Source: Flectobacillus sp.
Lineage (GTDB): Bacteria > Bacteroidota > Bacteroidia > Cytophagales > Spirosomataceae
Assembly: GCA_029865665.1 (NCBI GenBank)
Contig: JARXAV010000178.1
Span: 1 to 6,851 of the forward strand
Direction: 5' to 3'
Length of the DNA: 6,851 nt
In this document: piece after piece, positions 1 through 6,694 of the stretch
Layout of the letters: every line of letters begins with the position of its first letter
Numbering within the stretch: position 1 is the stretch's first letter
Translations under genes and position numbers: made by a program
The notes under the pieces: model-generated
Database searches by the model: none
What the model was told of the DNA's origin: nothing
The model's input: the letters and a program-made list of their open reading frames with translations, nothing else

Positions 1-167
1 CCGATGCTGTAAATTACTACGATATAGGTATCAACTGGTTAATGTCTGGTCATGGATCTAAATTAACCCTAGCTTACCAAGATAGACCTATTTATTCAAC
101 AACCGATTACAAGGTTTCTGAAAGAAAAGGTACCGTGTTAGTTCAATATCAGGTTTTCTTGAATTAA
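1..167 (+). CDS. C-terminal end of an outer-membrane beta-barrel porin-like protein (5' partial)
   Basis: An open frame runs in from the left edge (first full codon at 3) and stops with TAA at 165-167, giving 54 visible residues. The visible part alternates polar and hydrophobic or aromatic residues in strand-like blocks (for example DIGINWLMSGHGSKLTLAYQ, a turn, then GTVLVQYQVFLN at the end). This is the usual look of the last two strands of an outer-membrane barrel. The 'N-W-L-x-x-G-H-x-S-K-L-x-L-x-Y' pattern resembles the end of phosphate-selective porin O/P-like proteins common in Bacteroidota, where a 'GHxxKL' turn recurs. The family call is by eye from the C-terminus only. Another barrel family is possible, and the substrate cannot be judged. 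The inverted repeat about 50 bases downstream suggests that its transcript ends before the efflux genes. Confidence 0.6.
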   Translation, partial: DAVNYYDIGINWLMSGHGSKLTLAYQDRPIYSTTDYKVSERKGTVLVQYQVFLN

Positions 168-205
168 TAGAACAAGTAGGGTCTGATAGTGTAACATATT
201 AAAAA

Positions 206-257
206 TTAAGTTTTTAAGACCATTAAGTTTAGTTAAATAGTGTTAAATTGGACTTAA
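206..257. repeat. Helically phased TTAA motifs with a 7-base direct repeat
   Basis: TTAA occurs at 206, 214, 223, 233, 243 and 254, so successive starts are 8, 9, 10, 10 and 11 bases apart. Two of them lie in an exact direct repeat, GTTAAAT at 232-238 and 242-248, with a 10-base period. ATTAAGTTT also occurs twice (205-213 and 222-230). OmpR/PhoB-family response regulators typically bind direct repeats spaced 10-11 bases, just upstream of the promoter, and such a regulator gene begins at 6797. The link is inference, because AT-rich DNA produces TTAA often by chance. Confidence 0.3.
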
Positions 258-264
258 TGGTTTT
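216..264 (+). terminator. Long AT-rich inverted repeat; possible porin terminator or operator
   Basis: A perfect 10-base inverted repeat, ACCATTAAGT at 219-228 and ACTTAATGGT at 252-261, can be extended. Outward, 216-218 pair with 262-264 (one G-U). Inward, 229-234 pair with 246-251 (three G-U). This leaves a loop of about 11 bases at 235-245. The 3' arm runs into TTTT at 261-264. A small all-AT hairpin (199-205 with 211-217) lies just before it. It sits 49 bases after the porin stop, so a weak terminator is plausible. The GC content is low, however, and the 3' arm overlaps the candidate -33 box of the next gene, so it could equally be a protein-binding site. Confidence 0.35.
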
Positions 265-292
265 GGAAATTTAGTCTTTATTACTATATTTA
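262..292 (+). promoter_or_regulatory. Candidate Bacteroidetes-type promoter for the efflux locus
   Basis: TTTG at 262-265 is followed, after 19 bases, by TATATTTA at 285-292. This matches the Bacteroidetes primary sigma consensus (TTTG near -33, TAnnTTTG near -7) except for the last base of the -7 box. Transcription would start near 298-300, leaving a leader of roughly 38 bases before the ATG at 337. No better candidate was seen in the gap. The consensus is short and the DNA is AT-rich, so chance occurrence is a real possibility. Confidence 0.4.
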
Positions 293-336
293 ATAGTCTA
301 TTCAAACAAGGTTTATCTTATAAAGATTGATTAATT

Positions 337-699
337 ATGAACTCTTTAAAACGTAACAAATCCTATTTTTACCCGTTGCTGTTATTAATGGCAATGGTTA
401 TTGGATTGTTGGGTGGAGAAAGTAGTCATAGTAATGCTTCTCGTACAGACATTCTTCGTAAGTATTCTCATACTCCCTCAAAAAATGTTGTTAATCTTGA
501 ACATCATCTAATTTTGGATGATAATCAAGAGGAGACAGACGAATGCCATGCTTCAAATAGTACTTATATTTTAACAAGCGAAGCTTTAAATCAATCATTA
601 CCACTTGTACATTCTTTTACAAAAACAAGTTTACTTTGTTCTAGTCCACTAACTTCTCAAACGAAGTTATTTCTACTCTTCTGTACGTATCTTATTTGA
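337..699 (+). CDS. Small secreted/membrane-anchored protein of unknown function preceding a metal efflux operon
   Basis: This 120-residue protein matches no family I recognise with certainty. The N-terminus is basic (K5, R6, K8), followed by a hydrophobic stretch at about 11-26, so it is a signal peptide or a single membrane anchor. A possible type I cleavage site is S-N-A at 32-34. The middle is polar and carries potential metal ligands: H31, H45, H56, H57, an acidic run (D61, D62, E65, E66, D68, E69) running directly into C70-H71, then H92. The C-terminus is hydrophobic and aromatic (LFLLFCTYLI, 111-120), with cysteines at 101 and 116. Small secreted ORFs are often found in front of czcCBA-type operons in Bacteroidota, so a periplasmic metal-binding or sensing role is an inference from context and composition. 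It lies 143 bases before the channel gene and shares its strand. No convincing Shine-Dalgarno precedes the ATG, which is normal for this phylum. A spurious ORF is possible but unlikely, given the clear signal-like N-terminus and the well-placed promoter candidate. Confidence 0.7.
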   Translation: MNSLKRNKSYFYPLLLLMAMVIGLLGGESSHSNASRTDILRKYSHTPSKNVVNLEHHLILDDNQEETDECHASNSTYILTSEALNQSLPLVHSFTKTSLLCSSPLTSQTKLFLLFCTYLI

Positions 700-709
700 T
701 ATACGTATA
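682..709 (+). promoter_or_regulatory. Hairpin spanning the stop codon of the small ORF
   Basis: TACGTAT (684-690) pairs with ATACGTA (701-707), extended by T682-A709 and G683-T708, with a 10-base loop at 691-700 that contains the TGA stop (697-699). The 3' arm also lies in a perfect 10-base palindrome, TATACGTATA at 700-709. No T-run follows, so it is not a standard intrinsic terminator. It could be an RNA processing or stability element or a protein-binding dyad between the small ORF and the pump genes. The rest of the gap (710-842) has only short imperfect repeats, and I found no convincing promoter in it. Confidence 0.3.
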
Positions 710-842
710 AGCTCATCCATATCGTAATAAATACAAAGTGTTTAGTATTCCTTTATGCTGCAATTGGTTTTCAATAGACTAATTGTCAGTGCTTTGTGTT
801 TGTAAACTTTTATATCATCCAATTAAATAATACCTGAACATT

Positions 843-2114
843 ATGAAGGTCAATGTAATTTGGCTGTCTATTCTGTGCGTATTTTTTTACGTTACAGCAT
901 CAGCACAGTCATCGGATTCACTAAAGATTTCTTTAGAGGATGCAGAGCAGCTATTTGTTAAAAACAACATGACATTACTGGCACAAAAGTATAATATTGA
1001 TGCGGCTAAGGCTGCCATTATACAAGCCAAATTATTGCCCAATCCTGTTGTGAATTACGAACAAACGCTCAACACGAAAACCACCGTTGCAAATGATGTG
1101 TCAATCGGGGCATTTGGTCAACATGCCTTGCAAGTGCAGCAGCTAATCCAATTAGCTGGAAAGCGTCAGAAGCTGGTTAATGTAGCCAAGATAAGTGCGG
1201 AGATTCCTGAGTATCAATTCATGGAAATAGTGCGGGAACTCACCTATCAGTTAAGAACGAGTTTTTATGCGATTCACTTTTTGCAGAAAACATTGAGTAC
1301 CTACGGACAAGAAATAACTACGTTAAACAGACTGGTTACGGCCTATAAAGAACAGGTAGCTCTTGGTAACGTACCTGCAAAAGAGGTTATTCGTTTGCAA
1401 TCGTTTATGGTTACGTTAGAAACGGAACGCAGTGATATATTGAGTCAAATCACTGATAATCAAGCTGCTTTTAAGATTCTGACAGGCGATGCCTCTGTGG
1501 TTGCAATTGAACCTGTGTTGAAAGAACAAGACCTAGTAAGCAAAAATATTGACGCTCTAAAATTAGGAGAGTTAAGCGACTTGGCACTAGAACAACGCTT
1601 CGATCGTAAAATTCAAGAAGCGAGTGTGCGTTTGGCTTCGGCAACAATTGAGTTACAAAAATCGCTTGCTAAGTCAGATTTGACGGTAGGGTATAGTTTT
1701 GACAGAGCTGGTAGTTATTTGAACAATTATCATGCGATAACCGTATCAATGCCTCTGGCTATTTTCAACAAAAATCAAGGAAATATTAAAGCGGCTGAAA
1801 GTACACTTCAAGCTACTCGTAAAAACTCAGAACAGTTAGATGTTCAGATAAGTAATGAGGTGTTACAGGCCTATCTAAAAGCAAAGGATGCAGATCGTTT
1901 ATACAAGGCGATTGATAAAGATTACCTGAGTAATTTCGATGGACTTATTAGTGGCGTAATTGAGAATTATGCAAAACGAAATATCACCTTACTCGAATTT
2001 ACCGATTTCTTAGAATCGTATAAAAATACGGTAAGTCAAATCAATACCCTTAACAATGCACGGATTCAGACGATTGAAAACTTGAATTTTGTAGTTGGTA
2101 AAAAAGTCCTTTAA
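843..2114 (+). CDS. czcC: TolC-family outer-membrane channel of a heavy-metal efflux pump (CzcC/CusC-like)
   Basis: This is the outer-membrane factor of the tripartite pump. It should form a trimeric beta-barrel plus alpha-tunnel that opens the exit route for metal ions. The 423 residues match the usual CzcC/CusC length. Residues 1-21 form a signal peptide ending A-S-A, with Q22 as the likely first mature residue. There is no lipobox cysteine, unlike E. coli CusC. Two OEP repeats are visible. The first starts with the helix LEDAEQLFVKNN (31-42) and turns into a strand at LPNPVVNYEQ (65-74), followed by the conserved-looking LAGKR (104-108). The second has its strand around 280-310, ending PLAIFNKNQG (304-313), the 'P-L-x-I-F-x-x-N-x-G' signature typical of the family. 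Long, coiled-coil-prone helices flank both. The ATG at 843 is chosen because the signal peptide begins there. The adaptor gene begins 22 bases after the stop, so the two are co-transcribed. Subfamily and symbol rest on context; the substrate is set by the RND partner. Confidence 0.9.
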   Translation: MKVNVIWLSILCVFFYVTASAQSSDSLKISLEDAEQLFVKNNMTLLAQKYNIDAAKAAIIQAKLLPNPVVNYEQTLNTKTTVANDVSIGAFGQHALQVQQLIQLAGKRQKLVNVAKISAEIPEYQFMEIVRELTYQLRTSFYAIHFLQKTLSTYGQEITTLNRLVTAYKEQVALGNVPAKEVIRLQSFMVTLETERSDILSQITDNQAAFKILTGDASVVAIEPVLKEQDLVSKNIDALKLGELSDLALEQRFDRKIQEASVRLASATIELQKSLAKSDLTVGYSFDRAGSYLNNYHAITVSMPLAIFNKNQGNIKAAESTLQATRKNSEQLDVQISNEVLQAYLKAKDADRLYKAIDKDYLSNFDGLISGVIENYAKRNITLLEFTDFLESYKNTVSQINTLNNARIQTIENLNFVVGKKVL

Positions 2115-2136
2115 GTAACATAATTTAGATAAAACC

Positions 2137-3231
2137 ATGAAAAAGTATATAAGTAGTATTTTATTGCTCACTAGTATGTTGAGCGTAGTATCGTGTGGTA
2201 AGAAAGCCGAGACTGAAGACACTAGTGCAAAGCCCTTTGAACTTTCTCCTCGATTAGTAAAGGATTTAAGTTTAGCCGAAGCTCACTTAGAACCCATTCA
2301 GTCTGCCTTGCAGTTGACTGGCAAAGTAGCTCCTTATGAAGATAAACAAGTAAAAGTTTCGCCATTAGTAGATGGTGTAATTGAACGTATTTCAGCGAGT
2401 TTGGGAGACTTTGTTAAAAAAGGACAAATCTTGGCAGTCGTTCACTCTTCGGATGTCGCAGATCTTGAAAATCAGACGGTTAGTTCTACTTCCGATTTAC
2501 TTTCGGCTCAAAAGAATTTACAGGTTCAAACCGAAATGTTTAAAGCAGGTTTAGCTTCGGAGAAAGACGTGATTTTTGCTAAAAATGATGTGTTAAAAGC
2601 TCAAGGGTCATTGAAAAGAGCAAATGCTGTTTCGAATATCTACAATGTTAGAAACGCTCTTTATACCTTGAAAGCCCCAATTTCGGGTTATGTGATTGAA
2701 AAGAATAACTCAATTTCAGACAAAATGTCTTTCCATGAAGGTGAAACAGGTTCTTTCTTTACCATTGCCGATTTATCTAAAGTACAAATTGTAGCCAATG
2801 TGTATGAAGCTGATTTAGCCAAAATCAAAATTGGTGTGCCAGTTGAAATTAAATTGATTTCATATCCTGATAAAGTATTTTCTGGAAAAATAGACCGTAT
2901 GAGTAATGCTCTTGATCCATCAACAAGAACCTTACAAGTACGTATCAATTTAGAAAACCCTTCTTATTTGATGAAACCAGATATGTTTGCTCAGGTAAGT
3001 GTGAATTTTAATAGTAGTAATCGCAGTGTAGCTATTCCGTCGTCAGCAATTATTTTTGATCAAAATAAGAATTATGTAGTAGTCTATAAAGACCCGAAGC
3101 ATTTGGCTGTTAGAGAAGTTCAAATTGCACAGCAGAACTCCGAAAAAACCTATATTTTGAGTGGATTAAAAGAAGGTGAAACGGTGTTGAATAAAAATCA
3201 ATTATTGGTGTATAATGCACTCAATCAATAG
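2137..3231 (+). CDS. czcB: Periplasmic adaptor (membrane fusion) lipoprotein of the metal efflux RND pump (CzcB/CusB-like)
   Basis: This adaptor bridges the RND pump and the outer-membrane channel. The N-terminus is a lipoprotein signal: basic MKKY, a hydrophobic core and the lipobox V-V-S-C with C20 as the lipidated residue, so the protein is probably anchored by acyl chains. Domain order follows the HlyD/RND-MFP family. The first half of the lipoyl/barrel-sandwich domain is at about 62-102 (GVIERISASLGDFVKKGQ, 80-97). A fairly short helical hairpin follows at about 105-165, then the second lipoyl half at 178-190 (LKAPISGYVIEKN). A beta-barrel comes at about 210-295, then the membrane-proximal domain to residue 364. 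The length is normal. The mature N-terminus lacks the methionines that bind Cu(I)/Ag(I) in E. coli CusB and has no His-rich extension, in line with a divalent-metal system. It is the middle gene of the operon; the RND gene starts 71 bases after its stop. That gap holds two 8-base palindromes (AATGCATT at 3270-3277, CCAATTGG at 3291-3298) but no terminator. Confidence 0.9.
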   Translation: MKKYISSILLLTSMLSVVSCGKKAETEDTSAKPFELSPRLVKDLSLAEAHLEPIQSALQLTGKVAPYEDKQVKVSPLVDGVIERISASLGDFVKKGQILAVVHSSDVADLENQTVSSTSDLLSAQKNLQVQTEMFKAGLASEKDVIFAKNDVLKAQGSLKRANAVSNIYNVRNALYTLKAPISGYVIEKNNSISDKMSFHEGETGSFFTIADLSKVQIVANVYEADLAKIKIGVPVEIKLISYPDKVFSGKIDRMSNALDPSTRTLQVRINLENPSYLMKPDMFAQVSVNFNSSNRSVAIPSSAIIFDQNKNYVVVYKDPKHLAVREVQIAQQNSEKTYILSGLKEGETVLNKNQLLVYNALNQ

Positions 3232-3302
3232 GATAGCTTGTGTTTGAGTACCTTGTTCTTCGTGAAATGAATGCATTAAGTTAATTTATTCCAATTGGTC
3301 TT

Positions 3303-6300
3303 ATGAAAAAATTACTGGCGTTATCGCTTAAATATAAATTTGCGGTTTTTTTCTTTACCGCTGTTATCGTCGTTGGAGGGGTGACCAGCTTTATGAATAC
3401 CCCCATTGATGCTTTTCCTGACGTTACCAATACGCAGGTGACTATTATTACGCAATGGTCTGGAAGAAGTGCCGAAGAAATTGAAAAGTTTGTGACAGCT
3501 CCCCTAGAGATTGCCATGAATGGGGTTCAGAAAAAAACAACGGTTCGTTCTACCACCTTATTTGGCTTGTCGGTTGTGGTGGTAATGTTTGACGACGGGG
3601 TTGATAATAACTTTGCTCGTATTCAAGTAAATAATGCCTTACAGGGACTCAGCCTGCCCGACGGCGTTGATCCAGACATTCAGCCGCCTTATGGGCCAAC
3701 AGGGGAGATTTTTAGATATACCCTAGAAGGCCCCGCTCAAACATCTCGCCATTTGAAAGAGATTCAAGACTGGATTGTTGACCGTAATTTACGTTCTGTT
3801 CCAGGTGTGGCTGATATTGTAAGTTTCGGAGGGGAAGTAAAAACCTACGAAATTAGTGTAAATCCGAACTTATTACAGGATTATGGCATTACACCATTAG
3901 ATGTTTTTAGTGCGGTTGAAAAAAGTAATATCAATGTTGGTGGCGATGTGATTACCAAGAATAATCAAGCCTACGTTGTGCGTGGAATTGGTTTGTTGAA
4001 GAACATTCAAGATATTCAAAATATCTTGGTGGATAATCTAAACGGAGTGCCGATTTATGTAAAGACGGTGGCTACCGTAACGGAATCAGCGCTACCTCGC
4101 TTGGGTCAGGTTGGGCGTGAAGATAACAACGATGCTGTAGAAGGAATTGTGGTAATGCGTAAAGGTGAAAATCCTTCGGAGGTTATTGCAAATTTGAATT
4201 TGAAAGTAGAAGAACTTAATTCCAAAATTTTGCCAGAAGGAATTAAAATAAAAACGTTTTATAACCGTCAAACGCTCTTAGATTTCTGTATCGAAACCGT
4301 AACACATAACCTGTTGGAAGGAATTGTGTTGGTAACATTGATTGTATTAATTTTCTTAGCCGACTGGAGAGCTTCTCTGATTGTGTCGATGATTATTCCG
4401 CTGGCACTATTATTTGCATTTACCTGTTTGAAGTTACTGGGGATGAATGTAAATTTACTGTCACTAGGGGCTGTCGATTTTGGAATTATCATTGATGGAA
4501 CTGTGGTGGTGGTAGAAGGCTTAATTGTGGTACTTGCTCATAAGGCGGAAGAGGTTGGAATGGAGAGGTTTAACAAGCTTGCGAAGCTATCCATCATAAA
4601 AAGAACAGGTTCTAGCATGGGTAAAGCAATTTTTACATCCAAAATTATCATTTTGATTGCTTTATTGCCCATCTTTGCATTTCAGAAAGTAGAAGGTAAA
4701 ATGTTTTCGCCTTTGGCATGGACTTTGGGTTCTGCTTTAGTGGGTGCTTTAATCTTTACGCTTACCTTAGTACCCGTGATGGTGAGCCTATTGATGAATA
4801 AGAATGTGCAGGAAAAGAGTAACTTCATTGTGAATTTCATTATGAAAAATTCAATGCAAGCTTTTCATTATTGTTTTAAACATAAAAAATTTACCTTCTT
4901 GAGTACCGCTATTATTACCGTAGTTGGTTTCTGGACGCTTACAATTCATGGTACGGAGTTTTTACCGCAATTAAATGAAGGTTCGATTTACGTACGTGCA
5001 ACCATGCCAAGAAGTATTAGTTTAAACGAATCAGTTCGTTATGCTAATTCGATGCGTAAAGTGTTTGAAAGTTTTCCAGAAGTACGACAAGTGATGTCGC
5101 AAGCTGGTCGTCCGAACGATGGTACTGACCCAACAGGTTTCTACAACGTAGAATTTCATGTGGATATTTACCCTCAGAAAGAATGGAAAAGTGGTCTTTC
5201 TAAAGCGGAACTAATTGACAAAATGCAAGCCAAATTAGACGGCTTTCAGGGTGTTAGTTTAGGCTTCTCCCAGCCAATTATGGATAACGTGGAAGAAGCG
5301 GTTTCTGGGGTAAAAGGCTCTATTGCCGTAAAAATTTATGGGAACGATTTTGACTTCCTAGAAAACGAAGCGGAGAAGGTCGAAAAGGTCTTACGCAAGG
5401 TAAAAGGGATTGAAGATTTAGGAATTATTAGAAATTTAGGTCAACCTGAGCTAAGAATTGAACTAGATCAGCAAAAAATGAATTTCTATGGTGTACAGAC
5501 TGCTGATGCGGAAGCGGTAGTTTCAATGGCAATCGGTGGTCAAACAGCCAGTCAGTTATATGAAGGGGAACGAAAATTTGATATTCGAGTACGTTTTCAG
5601 TCGGAATATCGTAAATCGGAAGAAGAAATTGGAAACTTAATGGTACCAACCTTGAGTGGCACAAAGATTCCTATTAAACAAATTGCCGTTATCAAAACCC
5701 TTACAGGCCCTAGTTTGATTTTCAGAGAGGATACCAAACGCTTTATTGCCGTTAAATTCTCTGTTCGTGGTCGTGACATGGGTAGCACCATTGCAGAAGC
5801 ACAAGAAGGAGTTGCTAAAGTAATTACAAGTCTGCCGAAAGGATATGACATGAAATGGAAAGGAGATTTTGAAAACCAACAACGTGCCTCGAAACGTTTG
5901 GCACAAGTTGTACCCATTTCAATGATTGCCATTTTCTTTATTCTGTATGTTTTATTTGGAAGTTTGAAAGATGCAGGGCTAGTTTTTACCAACGTTCCAT
6001 TTGCTATTATTGGTGGTTCTGTGGCTTTGTTAGTTACGCACACAAACTTTAGTATTTCGGCAGGGATTGGTTTTATTGCCCTCTTTGGGATTTGTATTCA
6101 AAATGGGGTAATTATGATTGAAGTCTTTAAGGAGAACTTACTCAAGAAGCATTCGCTTGAAACGGCCATTATAGAGGGGGTGAAGTCCCGAGTAAGACCT
6201 GTAATGATGACTGCGATGATGGGTATTTTTGGGATGTTGCCAGCAGCCATTTCAACAGGTATTGGCTCAGAATCACAAAAACCCTTAGCAATCGTGGTAA

Positions 6301-6398
6301 TCGGTGGATTAGTTGGGGCAACGATTTTAACCCTGTTCATATTCCCGATTTTCTATGAGAGAGCGTATCGCAATATGTACAGACATCAAGAAGATTAA
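3303..6398 (+). CDS. czcA: HME-family RND heavy-metal/proton antiporter (CzcA-like, likely divalent cations)
   Basis: This inner-membrane pump trimer exchanges protons for metal ions. The 1031 residues and architecture are standard: TM1 at about 12-30, a large periplasmic domain, TM2 (337-353), TM3 (358-378), TM4 (about 384-405), TM5 (447-460), TM6 (471-495), TM7 (about 525-545), a second periplasmic domain, then TM8 from about 871 and TM9-12 to about 1017. TM4 carries DFGIIIDGTVVVVE with D392, D398 and E405, matching in spacing the essential proton-relay residues D402, D408 and E415 of Cupriavidus CzcA; CusA has A-I-G-x-x-V-D-A-A there. By-eye alignment places V564, N615 and E665 where CusA has its copper/silver-binding M573, M623 and M672. 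Both observations point to Zn/Co/Cd/Ni-type export rather than Cu/Ag; the exact metal is not readable from sequence. The frame is intact, and the ATG gives a short cytoplasmic N-terminus directly before TM1, as expected. It is the last gene of the operon, ending 115 bases before a strong terminator. Confidence 0.93.
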   Translation: MKKLLALSLKYKFAVFFFTAVIVVGGVTSFMNTPIDAFPDVTNTQVTIITQWSGRSAEEIEKFVTAPLEIAMNGVQKKTTVRSTTLFGLSVVVVMFDDGVDNNFARIQVNNALQGLSLPDGVDPDIQPPYGPTGEIFRYTLEGPAQTSRHLKEIQDWIVDRNLRSVPGVADIVSFGGEVKTYEISVNPNLLQDYGITPLDVFSAVEKSNINVGGDVITKNNQAYVVRGIGLLKNIQDIQNILVDNLNGVPIYVKTVATVTESALPRLGQVGREDNNDAVEGIVVMRKGENPSEVIANLNLKVEELNSKILPEGIKIKTFYNRQTLLDFCIETVTHNLLEGIVLVTLIVLIFLADWRASLIVSMIIPLALLFAFTCLKLLGMNVNLLSLGAVDFGIIIDGTVVVVEGLIVVLAHKAEEVGMERFNKLAKLSIIKRTGSSMGKAIFTSKIIILIALLPIFAFQKVEGKMFSPLAWTLGSALVGALIFTLTLVPVMVSLLMNKNVQEKSNFIVNFIMKNSMQAFHYCFKHKKFTFLSTAIITVVGFWTLTIHGTEFLPQLNEGSIYVRATMPRSISLNESVRYANSMRKVFESFPEVRQVMSQAGRPNDGTDPTGFYNVEFHVDIYPQKEWKSGLSKAELIDKMQAKLDGFQGVSLGFSQPIMDNVEEAVSGVKGSIAVKIYGNDFDFLENEAEKVEKVLRKVKGIEDLGIIRNLGQPELRIELDQQKMNFYGVQTADAEAVVSMAIGGQTASQLYEGERKFDIRVRFQSEYRKSEEEIGNLMVPTLSGTKIPIKQIAVIKTLTGPSLIFREDTKRFIAVKFSVRGRDMGSTIAEAQEGVAKVITSLPKGYDMKWKGDFENQQRASKRLAQVVPISMIAIFFILYVLFGSLKDAGLVFTNVPFAIIGGSVALLVTHTNFSISAGIGFIALFGICIQNGVIMIEVFKENLLKKHSLETAIIEGVKSRVRPVMMTAMMGIFGMLPAAISTGIGSESQKPLAIVVIGGLVGATILTLFIFPIFYERAYRNMYRHQED

Positions 6399-6513
6399 GC
6401 ATTAACATCAATAAAAATATAAAAATAGTCTTGTCATAGCAAGAAGATTATGATAAGAGAAAAGATTCAAAATGGCAGGAATGTCAATTTGTATGTGGTT
6501 TTACTAAAATGAT

Positions 6514-6550
6514 AATTGGATAGGTGATCTTCATCTATCCAATTTTGTTT
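6514..6550 (+). terminator. Strong intrinsic terminator of the efflux operon
   Basis: A perfect 10-base inverted repeat, AATTGGATAG (6514-6523) and CTATCCAATT (6535-6544), continues inward through 6524-6527 pairing with 6531-6534 (one G-U). The result is a 14-pair stem with a three-base loop (6528-6530). The 3' arm merges into TTTTGTTT at 6543-6550. Preceding A-rich bases (ACTAAAAT) give only weak support for activity on the other strand. It lies 115 bases after the RND stop codon and separates the pump transcript from the response regulator. Confidence 0.85.
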
Positions 6551-6577
6551 ATAGCCCATAATGTTCTGACTCTCAGC

Positions 6578-6621
6578 TATTCGCTCTTATTTCAATGCTA
6601 ATGAGCGAATAATCGTAGCAT
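6578..6621 (+). repeat. Two interleaved inverted repeats in the regulator leader
   Basis: TATTCGCTC (6578-6586) is the exact inverse complement of GAGCGAATA (6603-6611). ATGCTA (6595-6600), inside that loop, is the inverse complement of TAGCAT (6616-6621), outside it. The two hairpins cannot form as a simple nested structure. They are mutually exclusive or would make a pseudoknot. An AAAAA(cgg)TTTTTT stretch follows at 6622-6635. The function is unknown; in DNA the first repeat could simply be an operator. Confidence 0.45.
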
Positions 6622-6694
6622 AAAAACGGTTTTTTGCTTAGATTTGGGGTAAGAGAGCATTTTGTTTTAGCAGATTATAAACTTCATTACATGA

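Noticed and set aside
761..785. Short inverted repeat CAATT/AATTG in the gap before the channel gene
   Set aside because: Five AT-rich pairs with a 15-base loop are not significant in DNA of this composition.
794..802. TTGTGTTTG upstream of the channel gene, repeated at 3238-3246 upstream of the RND gene
   Set aside because: A shared 9-mer between T-rich gaps is expected by chance. Neither copy has a matching -7 box at 19-21 bases, and the distances to the start codons differ.
799..831. Possible promoter for the channel gene (TTTG at 799-802 with TAAATAAT at 824-831)
   Set aside because: The -7 candidate keeps only the TA of TAnnTTTG and lacks its TTTG half, so it is not distinguishable from AT-rich background.
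2010..2222. 70-codon minus-strand frame across the channel/adaptor junction
   Set aside because: It overlaps the end of the channel gene and the signal peptide of the adaptor. Its hydrophobic look is the complement of those sequences.
5597..6043. 148-codon open frame on the minus strand inside the RND gene
   Set aside because: It lies wholly within the strongly supported RND coding frame, shows no recognisable domain, and overlaps another minus-strand frame. It is a shadow of coding constraint.
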